NCBI GenBank assembly: GCA_965214475.1
Contig: OZ243953.1
Coordinates: 496,001-560,000 of the forward strand
Direction: 5' to 3'
From: SIRX01 sp965214475
Lineage (GTDB): Bacteria > Actinomycetota > Rubrobacteria > Rubrobacterales > Rubrobacteraceae
Length of the DNA stretch: 64,000 nt
Position numbers and translations under genes: made by a program. Shown here piece by piece: positions 24,437-33,042 of the stretch. The notes below the pieces were generated by a model. The model was given only the letters and a program-made list of their open reading frames with translations. It did not search any database and was not told the DNA's origin. Each line of letters begins with the position of its first letter. Positions within the stretch are counted from its first letter, which is position 1.

Positions 24437-26689
24437 TTGGAGGGAGAGCGTAGCTCTAGCCCCGCTGGCGTCTCATTGCCCCTCCGCGAGGCGCGGGTGG
24501 GAGTCCTGATACCTACACACGCCCTGCCGGTGCTTAGCTACCTTATCCCGGAACATTTCGAAGACAGAGTCCAGCCCGGCTCGGCGGTGGTTGTGCCGCT
24601 CTCCGGTTACTCGCGCGTCGGGGTAGTTGTGGACGTAGTGGATGGAAGTGAACATTCGCGCGAGTATCTTCGCGACGTCTTGGGTGAGCTGTCGATCCCT
24701 CCGAGGTTGTCCGAAGTCTGCTGCCGGCTCTCGGATCTATTCGCGGTTCCAATATCCTCGGTATTGCGGATGGCCCTACCTCCCGGGCTCAACGCCGGAC
24801 GTTACGAGATAGCGGCGCCGGCGCCGGGCTGGTCCTGGAAACCAGGAACGATGGTAGGGCGCACCACGCTAAGGCGCACTCTTGGGGGTGAGGGACTGAA
24901 AGCCGCTGAGGATGAGGGTCGCTTACAGCTTGCGGTCTCGACCCCGGAACCAAGACAAACCGAGTGGGCGAAACTGCGGGAGGGAAGTGAGCCGGATCTT
25001 GGCCGGGCTCCCCGCCAAAGAAAGATCTACGAGACGCTGGTCGCCTGTGACGACGGATGCCAGACCTCTGAATTGCTCTCTGAAACCGGGGCTACGAGAG
25101 GGACTTTACGGGAGCTAGTAAGCCGAGGAGCTATACGACTTGAGAAACGCCCTGAAGCGCCTCCTACGCTAGATACTCGCAACTTGCAAACCTCGAACAC
25201 TGGGAGCTATGTCCGGGATGCCGGGCGGGTCGCGGACCGTGGCGGTGCCTGGTACTGGCGGGTGCCTTCCCGGGAGCAGCCGGCAGCGGTGGCAGCTTTC
25301 GTGGGGGCTGTGATAGAGGGGGGAGAACAGGCGTTAGTTCTGGCTCCGGAAGTAGAGAGTGTCGAAGGACTAGTGAAGCATTTAGCCGACAATCTACCTG
25401 TAGGTTACACGGTTGCACCTTACCACGGCGGCCTGGGAAGAAAACGAAGTGCAGTCTACGGAAGAGCGCACGAGGGTGAGATCGACGTTCTCGTAGGAAC
25501 CCGGACGGCGGCCCTGACGCCTATGAAGCGGCTTGGGGCCGTATGCGTCTTAGACGAGCCCAACGGGGCGCACCGCGCAGAGCTAGGCTACGAAGGGTTG
25601 CCGATACATGTCCGAGATATAGTCCTTGAACGCGGCAAAGCTGAGGATTGCGGCGTTTTGTTCCTATCACCTTTCCCAACGTTACGGACCTCTGCTCCGG
25701 TATCCAACATAAAAGAACTTCCAGCCCGCCCGGCTCCGCACTGGCCCGCAGCCCGAATCGTAGACATGCGAGGTTCCGGTGCGACCCTCAGCTCGGCGCT
25801 GATAGACGTCTGCCGGCAGAACCTCGAAGGTGGAAAGCGGATAGCCTTGGTCGCAAATCGTCTAGGATACGCCACGAGTGTCTCTTGCGACCACTGCGGC
25901 GCTGTAAAATCCTGTCCTACTTGTGAACTGCCGCTGGCACTACGAGAAACCACCGACATTTTGACTTGTGGCCGTTGCGGATACCGGGTTGCGGACACCG
26001 GGCGATGCGAGTATTGTGGTTCTGGGCGCACGCGGCCCACCGGGTTTGCGATCGATCGGTTGCGCGAAGAAGTTTCTTCCGCTATCGGTGTTCCGGTAGG
26101 GAAACTTACTGCTGGTAGCCGTGAGCATGAAGATGCTCAAATCGTCGTTGCTACCGCCCGGTTCGTGATCTGTGGTGACTGGGACATAGTAGTCGTGCCG
26201 GACGCCGACACTTTATTATCGGGTAGCTACATGGGGGCCACGGAGCAGGCTTTTCGCATGCTCTACGGCGCCGCTGAAGCGGCGAAAGACTTGATCCTAG
26301 TGCAAACTCGCCAGCCGGAACACTACGCTTTGCGCGCTGCGTTGCGGGGAGACTACCCCGCCTTTGCGGCATCTGAGCTTCCGAGACTTCGCACTCTGGG
26401 CTATCTTCCCTATGGTCATCTGGCCTCGCTGGTCATTGAAGGTAAGGAAGAAGCCGTCCGACGTGCGGTAGAATCACATATCAGACCCTCGCTAGAAGCT
26501 GGAGTAAGTATGTCGGACCCCATACCGCTCGTGCGGCAGGGGAAAGACCCGGCCTGGCGAGTGCTGCTGCGTTCATCAGACCATGAGGTGGTCGCCCGCT
26601 CCGGAGCCCTCGCTGCCCGGCTGACGGCAAAAACTCATAGCGCAAATGGCCTGAAAACACGAGTTGAGATAGATCCCGAGGAGGTTTAG
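24437..26689 (+). CDS. priA: Primosomal protein PriA-like, helicase motifs lost
   Basis: PriA restarts stalled replication forks. The 750-residue protein keeps the N-terminal 3'-DNA-binding region (VGVLIPTHALPVLSYLIPEH) and the zinc region with eight cysteines at about residues 483-535 (CDHCG, CPTC, CGRCGY, CEYCG). The Walker A loop GVTGSGKT is replaced by WRVPSREQPAAV and the DEEH box by LDEPNGAH, so it cannot be a normal ATP-driven helicase. This is typical of actinobacterial PriA proteins. Position between metK and def/fmt matches mycobacteria. The TTG start has no clear ribosome site. Confidence 0.88.
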   Translation: MEGERSSSPAGVSLPLREARVGVLIPTHALPVLSYLIPEHFEDRVQPGSAVVVPLSGYSRVGVVVDVVDGSEHSREYLRDVLGELSIPPRLSEVCCRLSDLFAVPISSVLRMALPPGLNAGRYEIAAPAPGWSWKPGTMVGRTTLRRTLGGEGLKAAEDEGRLQLAVSTPEPRQTEWAKLREGSEPDLGRAPRQRKIYETLVACDDGCQTSELLSETGATRGTLRELVSRGAIRLEKRPEAPPTLDTRNLQTSNTGSYVRDAGRVADRGGAWYWRVPSREQPAAVAAFVGAVIEGGEQALVLAPEVESVEGLVKHLADNLPVGYTVAPYHGGLGRKRSAVYGRAHEGEIDVLVGTRTAALTPMKRLGAVCVLDEPNGAHRAELGYEGLPIHVRDIVLERGKAEDCGVLFLSPFPTLRTSAPVSNIKELPARPAPHWPAARIVDMRGSGATLSSALIDVCRQNLEGGKRIALVANRLGYATSVSCDHCGAVKSCPTCELPLALRETTDILTCGRCGYRVADTGRCEYCGSGRTRPTGFAIDRLREEVSSAIGVPVGKLTAGSREHEDAQIVVATARFVICGDWDIVVVPDADTLLSGSYMGATEQAFRMLYGAAEAAKDLILVQTRQPEHYALRAALRGDYPAFAASELPRLRTLGYLPYGHLASLVIEGKEEAVRRAVESHIRPSLEAGVSMSDPIPLVRQGKDPAWRVLLRSSDHEVVARSGALAARLTAKTHSANGLKTRVEIDPEEV

Positions 26690-26691
26690 AA

Positions 26692-27186
26692 GTGGCACTA
26701 GAGATTAGAACGTTTGGAGACCCGGTTCTCAAGTCTTGCGCCACGCCGGTAGATAAGTTCGACGAGTCGCTCGAACATCTGGCGGAAGAAATGCTGGAAA
26801 CAATGCGCGAGCACGAGGGCGTCGGCCTCGCTGCAAACCAGGTGGGACGCTTGAAACGTATCCTCGTCGCCGCTCTCGAAGACGAAGAATACGTTATCGT
26901 CAACCCCGAAATAAATGAGAGTGGAGGCGAAAGCGAGAAAGATGTAGAAGGTTGTTTGTCTATACCTGAAATTCAAGTAGAGGTGGAGCGGCCCACCCAG
27001 GTTACGGTATCCGGCCAGGACCAGTCGGGGTCTCCGGTACGGTTGGAGGCCGAGGGGCTTTTGGCCCGGATTCTGCAGCACGAGATGGATCACCTGAACG
27101 GTGTCTTGATATTGGATAGGACGGATCGGGAGTCCCGCAAAGCCGCGATGCGAGAATTGCGCGAACGCCTTCTGGCACAGCGATAG
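26692..27186 (+). CDS. def: Peptide deformylase Def
   Basis: Metal enzyme that removes the formyl group from new proteins. All three motifs are present in the 164 residues: GVGLAANQVG, EGCLSIPE and QHEMDHLNGVL, with the Cys and two His metal ligands and the catalytic Glu. GTG 26692 has GAGGAGG about nine bases upstream, inside the end of priA. fmt follows after 11 bases, so the formylation/deformylation pair is co-transcribed. Confidence 0.96.
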   Translation: MALEIRTFGDPVLKSCATPVDKFDESLEHLAEEMLETMREHEGVGLAANQVGRLKRILVAALEDEEYVIVNPEINESGGESEKDVEGCLSIPEIQVEVERPTQVTVSGQDQSGSPVRLEAEGLLARILQHEMDHLNGVLILDRTDRESRKAAMRELRERLLAQR

Positions 27187-27197
27187 GAAAAGTCTCT

Positions 27198-28136
27198 TTG
27201 AAAGTAGCTTTCGCAGGAACTCCGGATTTCGCAGCTACTATTTTGCGTGGGCTGCTCGACTCCGAGCACGAAGTTGGGTTGGTGATCTCTCAGCCGGATA
27301 CTCGTAGAGGTCGGGGGCGTAAGCTCACTGCTCTGCCGGTGGCCGAGTTGGCGAACGCAGAAGGAATCCCGCTCCTGCAGCCCGACCGTATAGGAGAGAT
27401 AGCTAGCCAGATAGGAAAACACGAGGCTCTCGTTGTCGCCGCCTACGGACAGATTCTACGACCCGACACCCTCTACGCTACTGAAAAGGGCGCCTGGAAC
27501 GTACACGCTTCGCTGCTTCCGGCTTACAGGGGCGCGGCCCCAATAGAACGCACCATTATGAGTGGAGAAGAGGAGACGGGCGTTTCGATAATGCTCATGG
27601 AGAAGGGGCTGGATACAGGGCCTGTAGTCCTGCAGGAAAGAATCCCCCTGAACTCCGACACCAATGCGGGGAATCTTACTGTAGCATTGGCCCAACTCGG
27701 GGCTGAAGCTATAGTACAGGCTTTGTCGTCGGTCGAGAACGAAGACTTTACCTTGTCGAAACAGGATGAAAGCAAAGCTACTTACGCTTCTAAATTATCC
27801 GCTGGAGACCGAGTAGTAAGTTGGGATTTTTCGGCAACGAGAATCCACGATCAGGTCCGTGCCCTAGCGCCCAGGATAGGAGCCCGCACATTTCACCCGG
27901 AACTCAAAGGGCCGATAAAGATCCTGCACTCCTGGGTCGCGGAAGAAGGCGAAAGTTCGCCATCAAGAGTTGCGTACGGGAGCATTTTGCCTGCAAAAAA
28001 TAAAATTTTGGTGCAATGTGGTGAGGGTGTACTGGGGATAGAGAAGCTGCAAGTTCCCGGTGGAAGACCTGTAGAGGTCGAAGAGTTCTTGCGAGGCAAT
28101 AGACTAGAAGGAGCTTTCACCGGCACCCCTATGTAA
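27198..28136 (+). CDS. fmt: Methionyl-tRNA formyltransferase Fmt
   Basis: Formylates initiator Met-tRNA using 10-formyl-tetrahydrofolate. The 312-residue protein starts KVAFAGTPDFAATILRGLL, has the catalytic region NVHASLLPAYRGAAPIERTI with the key Asn and His, GVSIMLMEKGLDTGPV and a C-terminal OB-like domain. TTG 27198 has AGGAAAAG upstream. It ends the mihF-to-fmt block. The following 133 bases hold no gene and no convincing terminator; only a weak TAAACT element at 28177-28182 was seen. Confidence 0.96.
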   Translation: MKVAFAGTPDFAATILRGLLDSEHEVGLVISQPDTRRGRGRKLTALPVAELANAEGIPLLQPDRIGEIASQIGKHEALVVAAYGQILRPDTLYATEKGAWNVHASLLPAYRGAAPIERTIMSGEEETGVSIMLMEKGLDTGPVVLQERIPLNSDTNAGNLTVALAQLGAEAIVQALSSVENEDFTLSKQDESKATYASKLSAGDRVVSWDFSATRIHDQVRALAPRIGARTFHPELKGPIKILHSWVAEEGESSPSRVAYGSILPAKNKILVQCGEGVLGIEKLQVPGGRPVEVEEFLRGNRLEGAFTGTPM

Positions 28137-28269
28137 GCGAGAGCTTTCCTTGAGCGCGGGTAGGCGGTAACGATGCTAAACTGCTGCCAGAAAGCGATGT
28201 CGAATTGCCGGGGAGTTTGAGATAAGAGAGCCTGAAACCAGGGTAAGCGAGCCTCAACCAGAAGTAGAG

Positions 28270-28887
28270 ATGCAGAGGGTGACGATCGATGAAGATCCTC
28301 GGGTGGTTATAGTGGGCGCGGGAGGGTACGGTAGGACCGCGCTCGACGTGCTTATAGCAGCCGGCTTTGAAGCCTGGATCCTGGGCTTTTATGATGACGC
28401 ACACAAAGCGCTCGCGGAGAAGATTCGGGGTTTTCCAATTTTGGGCGACATAGCGATGCTCAAAAGCATGCTCTCTGTTGAAACTGTCCAAGTCATAGTT
28501 GCTATTACAGACAACAAAGATCGGTTGAGGATCGCGAATTCGATAAGGGCGTTGGGGGGACAGTTTACGGTTGCGGTACACCCAATGGCGTACGTCTCTG
28601 AAGAGGCTGCTGTGGGTGGCGGTTGTGTTGTAGCCGCTGGGGCTGTGATTCACCCAAACTCCACGATCGGTAGCCACTGCTACCTGGGGCCGCACTCACT
28701 CGTAGATCGTGATGCCCAGGTTGGGGCTGGAGCCTGGATTTCCGCGGGTGCGACTTTGGGTACGAGTGGGAGTATCGGGGCGCGGAGCATTTTGGGCCAG
28801 AATTCGAGCATTGGCCGTAAGGCGGTCGTCGGGGACGATACGGTAGTGGGAATGCTGCAAGCCGTGCCATCCGAGGGTGAGGTTTGA
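28270..28887 (+). CDS. NeuD/PglD-type sugar O-acyltransferase (left-handed beta helix)
   Basis: Predicted acetyltransferase acting on a nucleotide or lipid sugar. The 205-residue protein has an N-terminal Rossmann-like part (VVIVGAGGYGRTALDVL) that binds the sugar and a C-terminal hexapeptide-repeat helix from about residue 108 (AAVGGGCVVAAGAVIHPNST, IGSHCYLGPHSLVDRDAQVG), as in NeuD and PglD. ATG 28270 is the first start in the frame. It overlaps the prepilin peptidase gene by four bases, so it is likely co-expressed with type IV pilus genes and could modify a pilin or surface glycan; that link is inference. Confidence 0.82.
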   Translation: MQRVTIDEDPRVVIVGAGGYGRTALDVLIAAGFEAWILGFYDDAHKALAEKIRGFPILGDIAMLKSMLSVETVQVIVAITDNKDRLRIANSIRALGGQFTVAVHPMAYVSEEAAVGGGCVVAAGAVIHPNSTIGSHCYLGPHSLVDRDAQVGAGAWISAGATLGTSGSIGARSILGQNSSIGRKAVVGDDTVVGMLQAVPSEGEV

Positions 28888-29633
28888 TCCCACTGGCCGA
28901 AATCCTTTTCGGACTAGTCATAGGTAGCTTCCTAAACGTTGTCATCCACCGGGTTCCCCTTAAAAAGTCTATAGTTTGGCCTACCTCACACTGTCCGGCG
29001 TGCGGTGAAGGGATAAAGCCTCGCGACAACATACCCTTGCTCTCATACATGATGCTTCGTGGCCGGTGCCGGAGCTGCGGGGGGTATATATCGGCCCGGT
29101 ATCCTGTGGTCGAAGCCTCGACCGGAGTTCTTTTCGGCGCCGCAGCTTACAAATTCGGGTTGAGCCTGCAGCTGGTATCGGCGCTGGTCCTCATAATCGC
29201 ACTCGTTTCGCTGGCCGGTACAGACCTGGAGCACCGGCTTTTGCCGAACGCTATTGTAGGTCCTGCTGCATTGGCTGGACTGGTGCTCTCTATTCTCGCC
29301 AACCCGGAGCGGTGGTGGGTATATCCGGTTTCCGCCTTGGTTATCGCCGGCGGATTGCTCGGGCTCGCACTGTTATATCCTGGTGGTATGGGGATGGGGG
29401 ACGTGAAAATGGGCGGTATGCTCGGCGCTTTCCTGGGACCTTATGCTGCGCTAGCTGTCTTTGCCGGAGCTTTTGTCGGCGCCCTGACAGGTGGACTACT
29501 AATGGTAGCCGGGAAGATGCAGCGCCGGAGTGCTTTACCGTTCGGTGTATTTATGGCGTTTGGGGGGATATTTACCCTCTTCTTTGGTCCCGGTCTCTGG
29601 AGGATGTATCTGGAAACGGTCGGGGGTATCTAA
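28884..29633 (+). CDS. pilD: Type IV prepilin peptidase PilD
   Basis: Membrane aspartyl protease that cleaves and usually N-methylates prepilins. The 249-residue protein has the cytoplasmic loop with four cysteines (HCPACGEGIKPRDNIPLLSY, CRSCGG), the catalytic Asp motifs GTDLEHRLLPN and GMGMGDVKMGG, and about seven to eight membrane helices. The TTG start overlaps the upstream stop (TTGA). It opens the pilD-pilM-pilN-pilO series; pilins and the motor ATPases PilB/PilT are not in the window. Confidence 0.94.
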   Translation: MIPLAEILFGLVIGSFLNVVIHRVPLKKSIVWPTSHCPACGEGIKPRDNIPLLSYMMLRGRCRSCGGYISARYPVVEASTGVLFGAAAYKFGLSLQLVSALVLIIALVSLAGTDLEHRLLPNAIVGPAALAGLVLSILANPERWWVYPVSALVIAGGLLGLALLYPGGMGMGDVKMGGMLGAFLGPYAALAVFAGAFVGALTGGLLMVAGKMQRRSALPFGVFMAFGGIFTLFFGPGLWRMYLETVGGI

Positions 29634-29639
29634 AAGAGG

Positions 29640-30761
29640 ATGGGACGCTTTAGGGCTCAGGCTGTTGGGATGGATATAGACCGGGGGGCGATAAAAGCCG
29701 TTCAGATTTCGAAAGGTGGAGGAGACTACACGCTACAACACGTCGGCTACCGTCGACTTCCACCCGGAACGATAACCGAAGGAGAAGTTACAGATCACGA
29801 CCTGCTGGCTTCAGAGATCGAGGAGTTCTGGTCTACCCATGGGTTCAAGGGAAAGTCTGTTGTTCTGGGGCTTTCCAACCAGAAGGTGGTTGTGAGGCTT
29901 CTGGACTTTCCGCGCATGGAAGCCGAAGACCTCAAGAGTGCAATCGGGTTCGAGGCCCAGGATCACATCCCCATGCCTATAGACGACGCTGTTCTCGACT
30001 ACGTGGTACTAGGCCCCCAGGAAGAAGGCTCCGATCTCGACCGAATACTCATCGTGGCCGCCCAGAAAGATATGGTTTCACGCTTTACTTCAGCCGTACG
30101 TACGGCCGGGATCCGGCCGGTAGGAGTGGATGTAAAGGCACTCTCTCTTATGCGCTCCACGCTGCCGGAGACGCTCTTCGATGAGGGGGCTACGCTACTT
30201 CTGGATGTAGGTACGGAGGTCACCAACCTGGTCGTATCCCAGGGAGGAAGTCCTACGCTCACCCGCTTTATAATCGGCGGTTCAAACCAGTTCGCCCAAA
30301 CTATAGCCGAAGTAGCGGGGATCGAAGAAGAGGACGCCGAGAAGCATTTGATGAACCCCAAACTACGGATCGGCGACTATCCGGAAGACGACCCGGAACC
30401 CGAAGATGGAGAGGCCGACGACGAAGACTCGGAAGAGGATCTGGACCCGGCGCTAATGTTCGATATCCGCCGGGGCCTGGAGGATTCGGTGCAGGTGATG
30501 GCCGAGGATGTACAGCGCTCCGTTGAGTACCATTACTCCCAAACAGGGGCGCAAGAGGTTTCGCAGATTGTTGTTTCAGGGGAGGGCGCGCTGGTCGAAG
30601 GTCTTGAGAGTTACGTGGGCGAACTGCTCGGCATCCCGGCCCACCGCGGAAATCCCCTCCAGAAGCTGGCCGCCAACCGCTCCAACGTCTCCGACGAACA
30701 ACTCCGGATAATGGAGCCGGTCCTAGCCATTGCTTTGGGACTGGCTATTGAGGAAGCATGA
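29640..30761 (+). CDS. pilM: Type IV pilus assembly protein PilM
   Basis: Actin-like cytoplasmic protein that binds the PilN tail and forms the inner-membrane alignment platform. The 373-residue protein has the phosphate-1 segment VGMDIDRGAIKAVQI, LGLSNQKVVVRLLDFPRM, the TLLLDVGTEVTNLVV phosphate-2 motif and VVSGEGALVEGLESYV. An acidic insert of about 30 residues (about 246-275, mostly Asp and Glu) interrupts the fold and is not a standard feature. ATG 29640 follows an AGAGG box. It overlaps pilN by four bases (ATGA). Confidence 0.9.
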   Translation: MGRFRAQAVGMDIDRGAIKAVQISKGGGDYTLQHVGYRRLPPGTITEGEVTDHDLLASEIEEFWSTHGFKGKSVVLGLSNQKVVVRLLDFPRMEAEDLKSAIGFEAQDHIPMPIDDAVLDYVVLGPQEEGSDLDRILIVAAQKDMVSRFTSAVRTAGIRPVGVDVKALSLMRSTLPETLFDEGATLLLDVGTEVTNLVVSQGGSPTLTRFIIGGSNQFAQTIAEVAGIEEEDAEKHLMNPKLRIGDYPEDDPEPEDGEADDEDSEEDLDPALMFDIRRGLEDSVQVMAEDVQRSVEYHYSQTGAQEVSQIVVSGEGALVEGLESYVGELLGIPAHRGNPLQKLAANRSNVSDEQLRIMEPVLAIALGLAIEEA

Positions 30762-31528
30762 GACGCATAGACCTCCTGCCGCCCGAAGAGCGGCGGCGCG
30801 GTGCTACCCTGAGCATTCCGGGTGGGATTCTTGGGATACTGCTCGTAGCCGGCGCGGCCATCGTTTTGATAATGGTTGGACTCTACATTTTCTACGCGTT
30901 ACGTTTGAACAACGTAGAAGACGAGATCGCGCGTCTCGACCAGCAGGTGAGCGAGCAGAACGCCCGAATTGCCGAGCTGAGCCCGTTCCAAGACTTGCAG
31001 GCCCGGCTGGAGGCTAAAAAGCCGATTGCTGACGGCATATTCAGGACCCGCTTTCTCTGGGACGAATTCCTACAGGCCCTCGCCTTCGTAATACCGCCGG
31101 ATACAGCCCTGGATACCCTCACCGCCCAGGCTTCACCAATAAACATTCAGGTGCCGGTCGAACAAACCCTCAGCCCACCCGGCGCGGTAACTTTTACCGG
31201 TGTCGCACTGCCGGATTACGAGAACGTGGCGGACTTCGTAGTCCGGATGAACACATTGTCTTACCTGGCGAACTCCCGGCTAAACTCGGCGGAGCTCGAC
31301 CGAGAAACGTTCTCACAGCCTGCCATCAACTTCGAGGTCGCCTCAGAGCTTATAACGCTGGTTGGTGAGCAAGGCTCCGAGCTTCGCCTCGACGGCGTTC
31401 AGGCCGAGAATAGCGAAGAGGACCCGGCGTCGATCAATCTGCTCCCGAGCCAGAACGCCGCTAGCCGCCAAAACGCCACAGACGGCCAATACAACGGTCC
31501 GGCAGAAAGTTCCGGGGCCAGCCCCTGA
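30758..31528 (+). CDS. pilN: Type IV pilus assembly protein PilN
   Basis: Single-span membrane protein of the pilus alignment complex. The 256 residues begin with the PilN signature RRIDLLPPEERRR, which fits the INLLP-type motif that binds PilM, then a membrane helix (about 27-48), a coiled coil (NVEDEIARLDQQVSEQNARI) and a ferredoxin-like periplasmic-side domain. The C-terminal 50 residues are Asn/Ser-rich and probably flexible. It overlaps pilO by one base (TGATG). Confidence 0.88.
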   Translation: MRRIDLLPPEERRRGATLSIPGGILGILLVAGAAIVLIMVGLYIFYALRLNNVEDEIARLDQQVSEQNARIAELSPFQDLQARLEAKKPIADGIFRTRFLWDEFLQALAFVIPPDTALDTLTAQASPINIQVPVEQTLSPPGAVTFTGVALPDYENVADFVVRMNTLSYLANSRLNSAELDRETFSQPAINFEVASELITLVGEQGSELRLDGVQAENSEEDPASINLLPSQNAASRQNATDGQYNGPAESSGASP

Positions 31529-32181
31529 TGGAACGCAACGACCGGAACACCCTTATAATAGGAATACTTATAATACTACTGCTGATTGTGGGGTACTATT
31601 TGCTGCTGTTCAGTCCTCTACGGAGTGAATTCGCGCAGCGCTCGAAAGAGCAGGAATCGAAGGAGCAGCAAGTCCAGCAGCTTCAGCAGCAGGTGGCGGA
31701 GTTGGAAGAGGTTGCGCGAAATGCGCCGGAGATAGAGAGCCAACTTCTGGAGCTCTCCAAGCGCATACCGACGCAGCCGGAGATACCTACTCTCGTAGTG
31801 CAGATAGAAGAGGTTGCGCGGGAGGCGGGTGTTACGCAGGTCTCGATCGAGCCGGGGGACCCGGAGCCGCCCCCGCAGGGAGGAGACTTTTCCAGCATAC
31901 CGATTACAATGTCCTTCGAAGGAACTTACGAGCAGCTACAAGACTTTGTAGGACGGGTTCTGAATCTTGTTCGTTTGGTAACTATAACTGAGATCAACTA
32001 CGAGGTATCGGTAGAAGGGGAAGAGACGGTGCCGGAGCCGGGCGTGGAGCGTTTACTCCAGGTAGAGATAGTCGCAGAAGTCTACTTGCAATCCGGAGAC
32101 GTACCTTCGGGACAAGAACCGGTAGCGCCCTCCCCAGATGCCGCTACGCCGGAACCGGGAGGCGACACCTCTGTTCAATAG
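31528..32181 (+). CDS. pilO: Type IV pilus assembly protein PilO
   Basis: Partner of PilN. The 217-residue protein has an N-terminal membrane helix (residues about 8-29), a Gln/Glu-rich coiled coil (about 33-80), then the PilO ferredoxin-like domain with IPTQPEIPTLVVQIEEVARE and MSFEGTYEQLQDFVGRVLNL, close to the family consensus. The C-terminal tail is Pro-rich. The downstream gene starts 44 bases before this stop in another frame. Confidence 0.9.
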   Translation: MERNDRNTLIIGILIILLLIVGYYLLLFSPLRSEFAQRSKEQESKEQQVQQLQQQVAELEEVARNAPEIESQLLELSKRIPTQPEIPTLVVQIEEVAREAGVTQVSIEPGDPEPPPQGGDFSSIPITMSFEGTYEQLQDFVGRVLNLVRLVTITEINYEVSVEGEETVPEPGVERLLQVEIVAEVYLQSGDVPSGQEPVAPSPDAATPEPGGDTSVQ

Positions 32182-32941
32182 GCTGCGACAGTTGGCGATC
32201 TTCCAACGCCTCTCGGCGGCTGGGCCTGCGCTTCGCGGGGCGCTCTCCGGCACCAACCGGATAGTGTTGATCGCTCTGGCGGTGCTGGCCCTGCTCATCG
32301 CGGCCTACGTACTATTCGGCGTGATCCTTCGAGGCTCGCAAGATGAGCCGACGACGGCAAACCAGTCCACCGTCGCCGAGGGACAAGAGACTACTCAGGA
32401 AAGCACCGCCCAAGAGGCCCCGGAAAGCTCAGACCCTGGGGTGCCCGAAGTCGAGAACCGCAATGTTGACGCTTACGCGGCTTACGAATCGAAGGACCCT
32501 TTCAGGCAACTACTCGAATCCGCCGAGACAGATACCGGAGGCAGCACTACCGATACGCCTACCGGAGACGGCTCTGGAGATGGAAACGGAGGCGACACTA
32601 CCGGCGATGGTGGCGGTACTCCCAACGGTGGCGGTGCCAACGGTGGCAGCGGCGGTGGTGCTGGCAACGGGGATAGCGGGGGCAACGGCGGGAACGGAAG
32701 CGGTCCGAAGGATAGCGACAAAGATGGCTTGAGCGACCGTCGGGAGCGAGCACTGGGCACGGACCTCAACGACCGAGACACTGATGGCGACGGCATACCA
32801 GACGGACGTGACGATGCTAACGGTGACGGACTCCCGGACAGTGGAGGAGCGGGAGCTGGTGGAGGGGCGGGAGCCGGTAGCGGTGCCGAAAACGGGAAGC
32901 TTTTCAGGGACGATGGCTCCTTGCGTTACGGGGGCAAGTAG
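32138..32941 (+). CDS. Pilus-operon membrane protein with calcium-loop (TSP3-like) C-terminus; PilP position
   Basis: Not a recognised family as a whole. The 267-residue protein has a basic N-terminus, one membrane helix (about 42-65), a Ser/Thr/Glu-rich linker, the short motif ESKDPFRQLLE (about 117-127) that resembles the DPF motif of PilP/GspC proteins, a Gly/Asn-rich region (140-190) and Asp-rich calcium loops DSDKDGLSDRRE, DTDGDGIPDGRD and DANGDGLPD (about 192-234), then more Gly repeats. It follows pilM-pilN-pilO, where pilP normally lies. ATG 32138 lacks a ribosome site; a start further in is possible. Confidence 0.72.
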   Translation: MPLRRNREATPLFNRLRQLAIFQRLSAAGPALRGALSGTNRIVLIALAVLALLIAAYVLFGVILRGSQDEPTTANQSTVAEGQETTQESTAQEAPESSDPGVPEVENRNVDAYAAYESKDPFRQLLESAETDTGGSTTDTPTGDGSGDGNGGDTTGDGGGTPNGGGANGGSGGGAGNGDSGGNGGNGSGPKDSDKDGLSDRRERALGTDLNDRDTDGDGIPDGRDDANGDGLPDSGGAGAGGGAGAGSGAENGKLFRDDGSLRYGGK

Positions 32942-32984
32942 TTCTTTCGGAATCTCTCGGTGGTGAGACCGGCAGAATTTGCGT

Positions 32985-32990
32985 TATATT
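32985..32990 (+). promoter_or_regulatory. TATATT -10 box ahead of aroC
   Basis: TATATT lies seven bases before GTG 32998, the start of a 14-codon frame, and about 40 bases before the aroC start. It sits in the only real gap between the pilus block and the aro genes. The -35 region is weak. Confidence 0.45.
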
Positions 32991-32997
32991 AGCTGTT

Positions 32998-33042
32998 GTG
33001 AAATTTACGATTATTACAGAGAGGACTGGCGTTGAGGTTTAG
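32998..33042 (+). CDS. Possible 14-codon leaderless upstream frame before aroC
   Basis: GTG 32998 opens a frame of 14 codons (MKFTIITERTGVEV) that ends in TAG at 33040-33042, overlapping the aroC start TTG 33032 out of frame. The GTG is seven bases after TATATT, so it could be read from a leaderless transcript, with ribosomes ending beside the GAGAGGA site of aroC. No run of aromatic codons is present, so it is not an obvious attenuator peptide. It may also be a chance frame. Confidence 0.3.
   Translation: MKFTIITERTGVEV

Noticed and set aside
28137..28269. Promoter in the gap before the sugar acyltransferase gene
   Set aside because: TAAACT at 28177-28182 has no -35 at an acceptable distance; the nearest TTGAGC (28150-28155) is 21 bases away.
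32557..32760. Nucleotide repeat or CRISPR-like pattern
   Set aside because: The repetition comes from Gly, Asn and Asp codons of the calcium-loop protein; unit lengths vary and no spacers exist.
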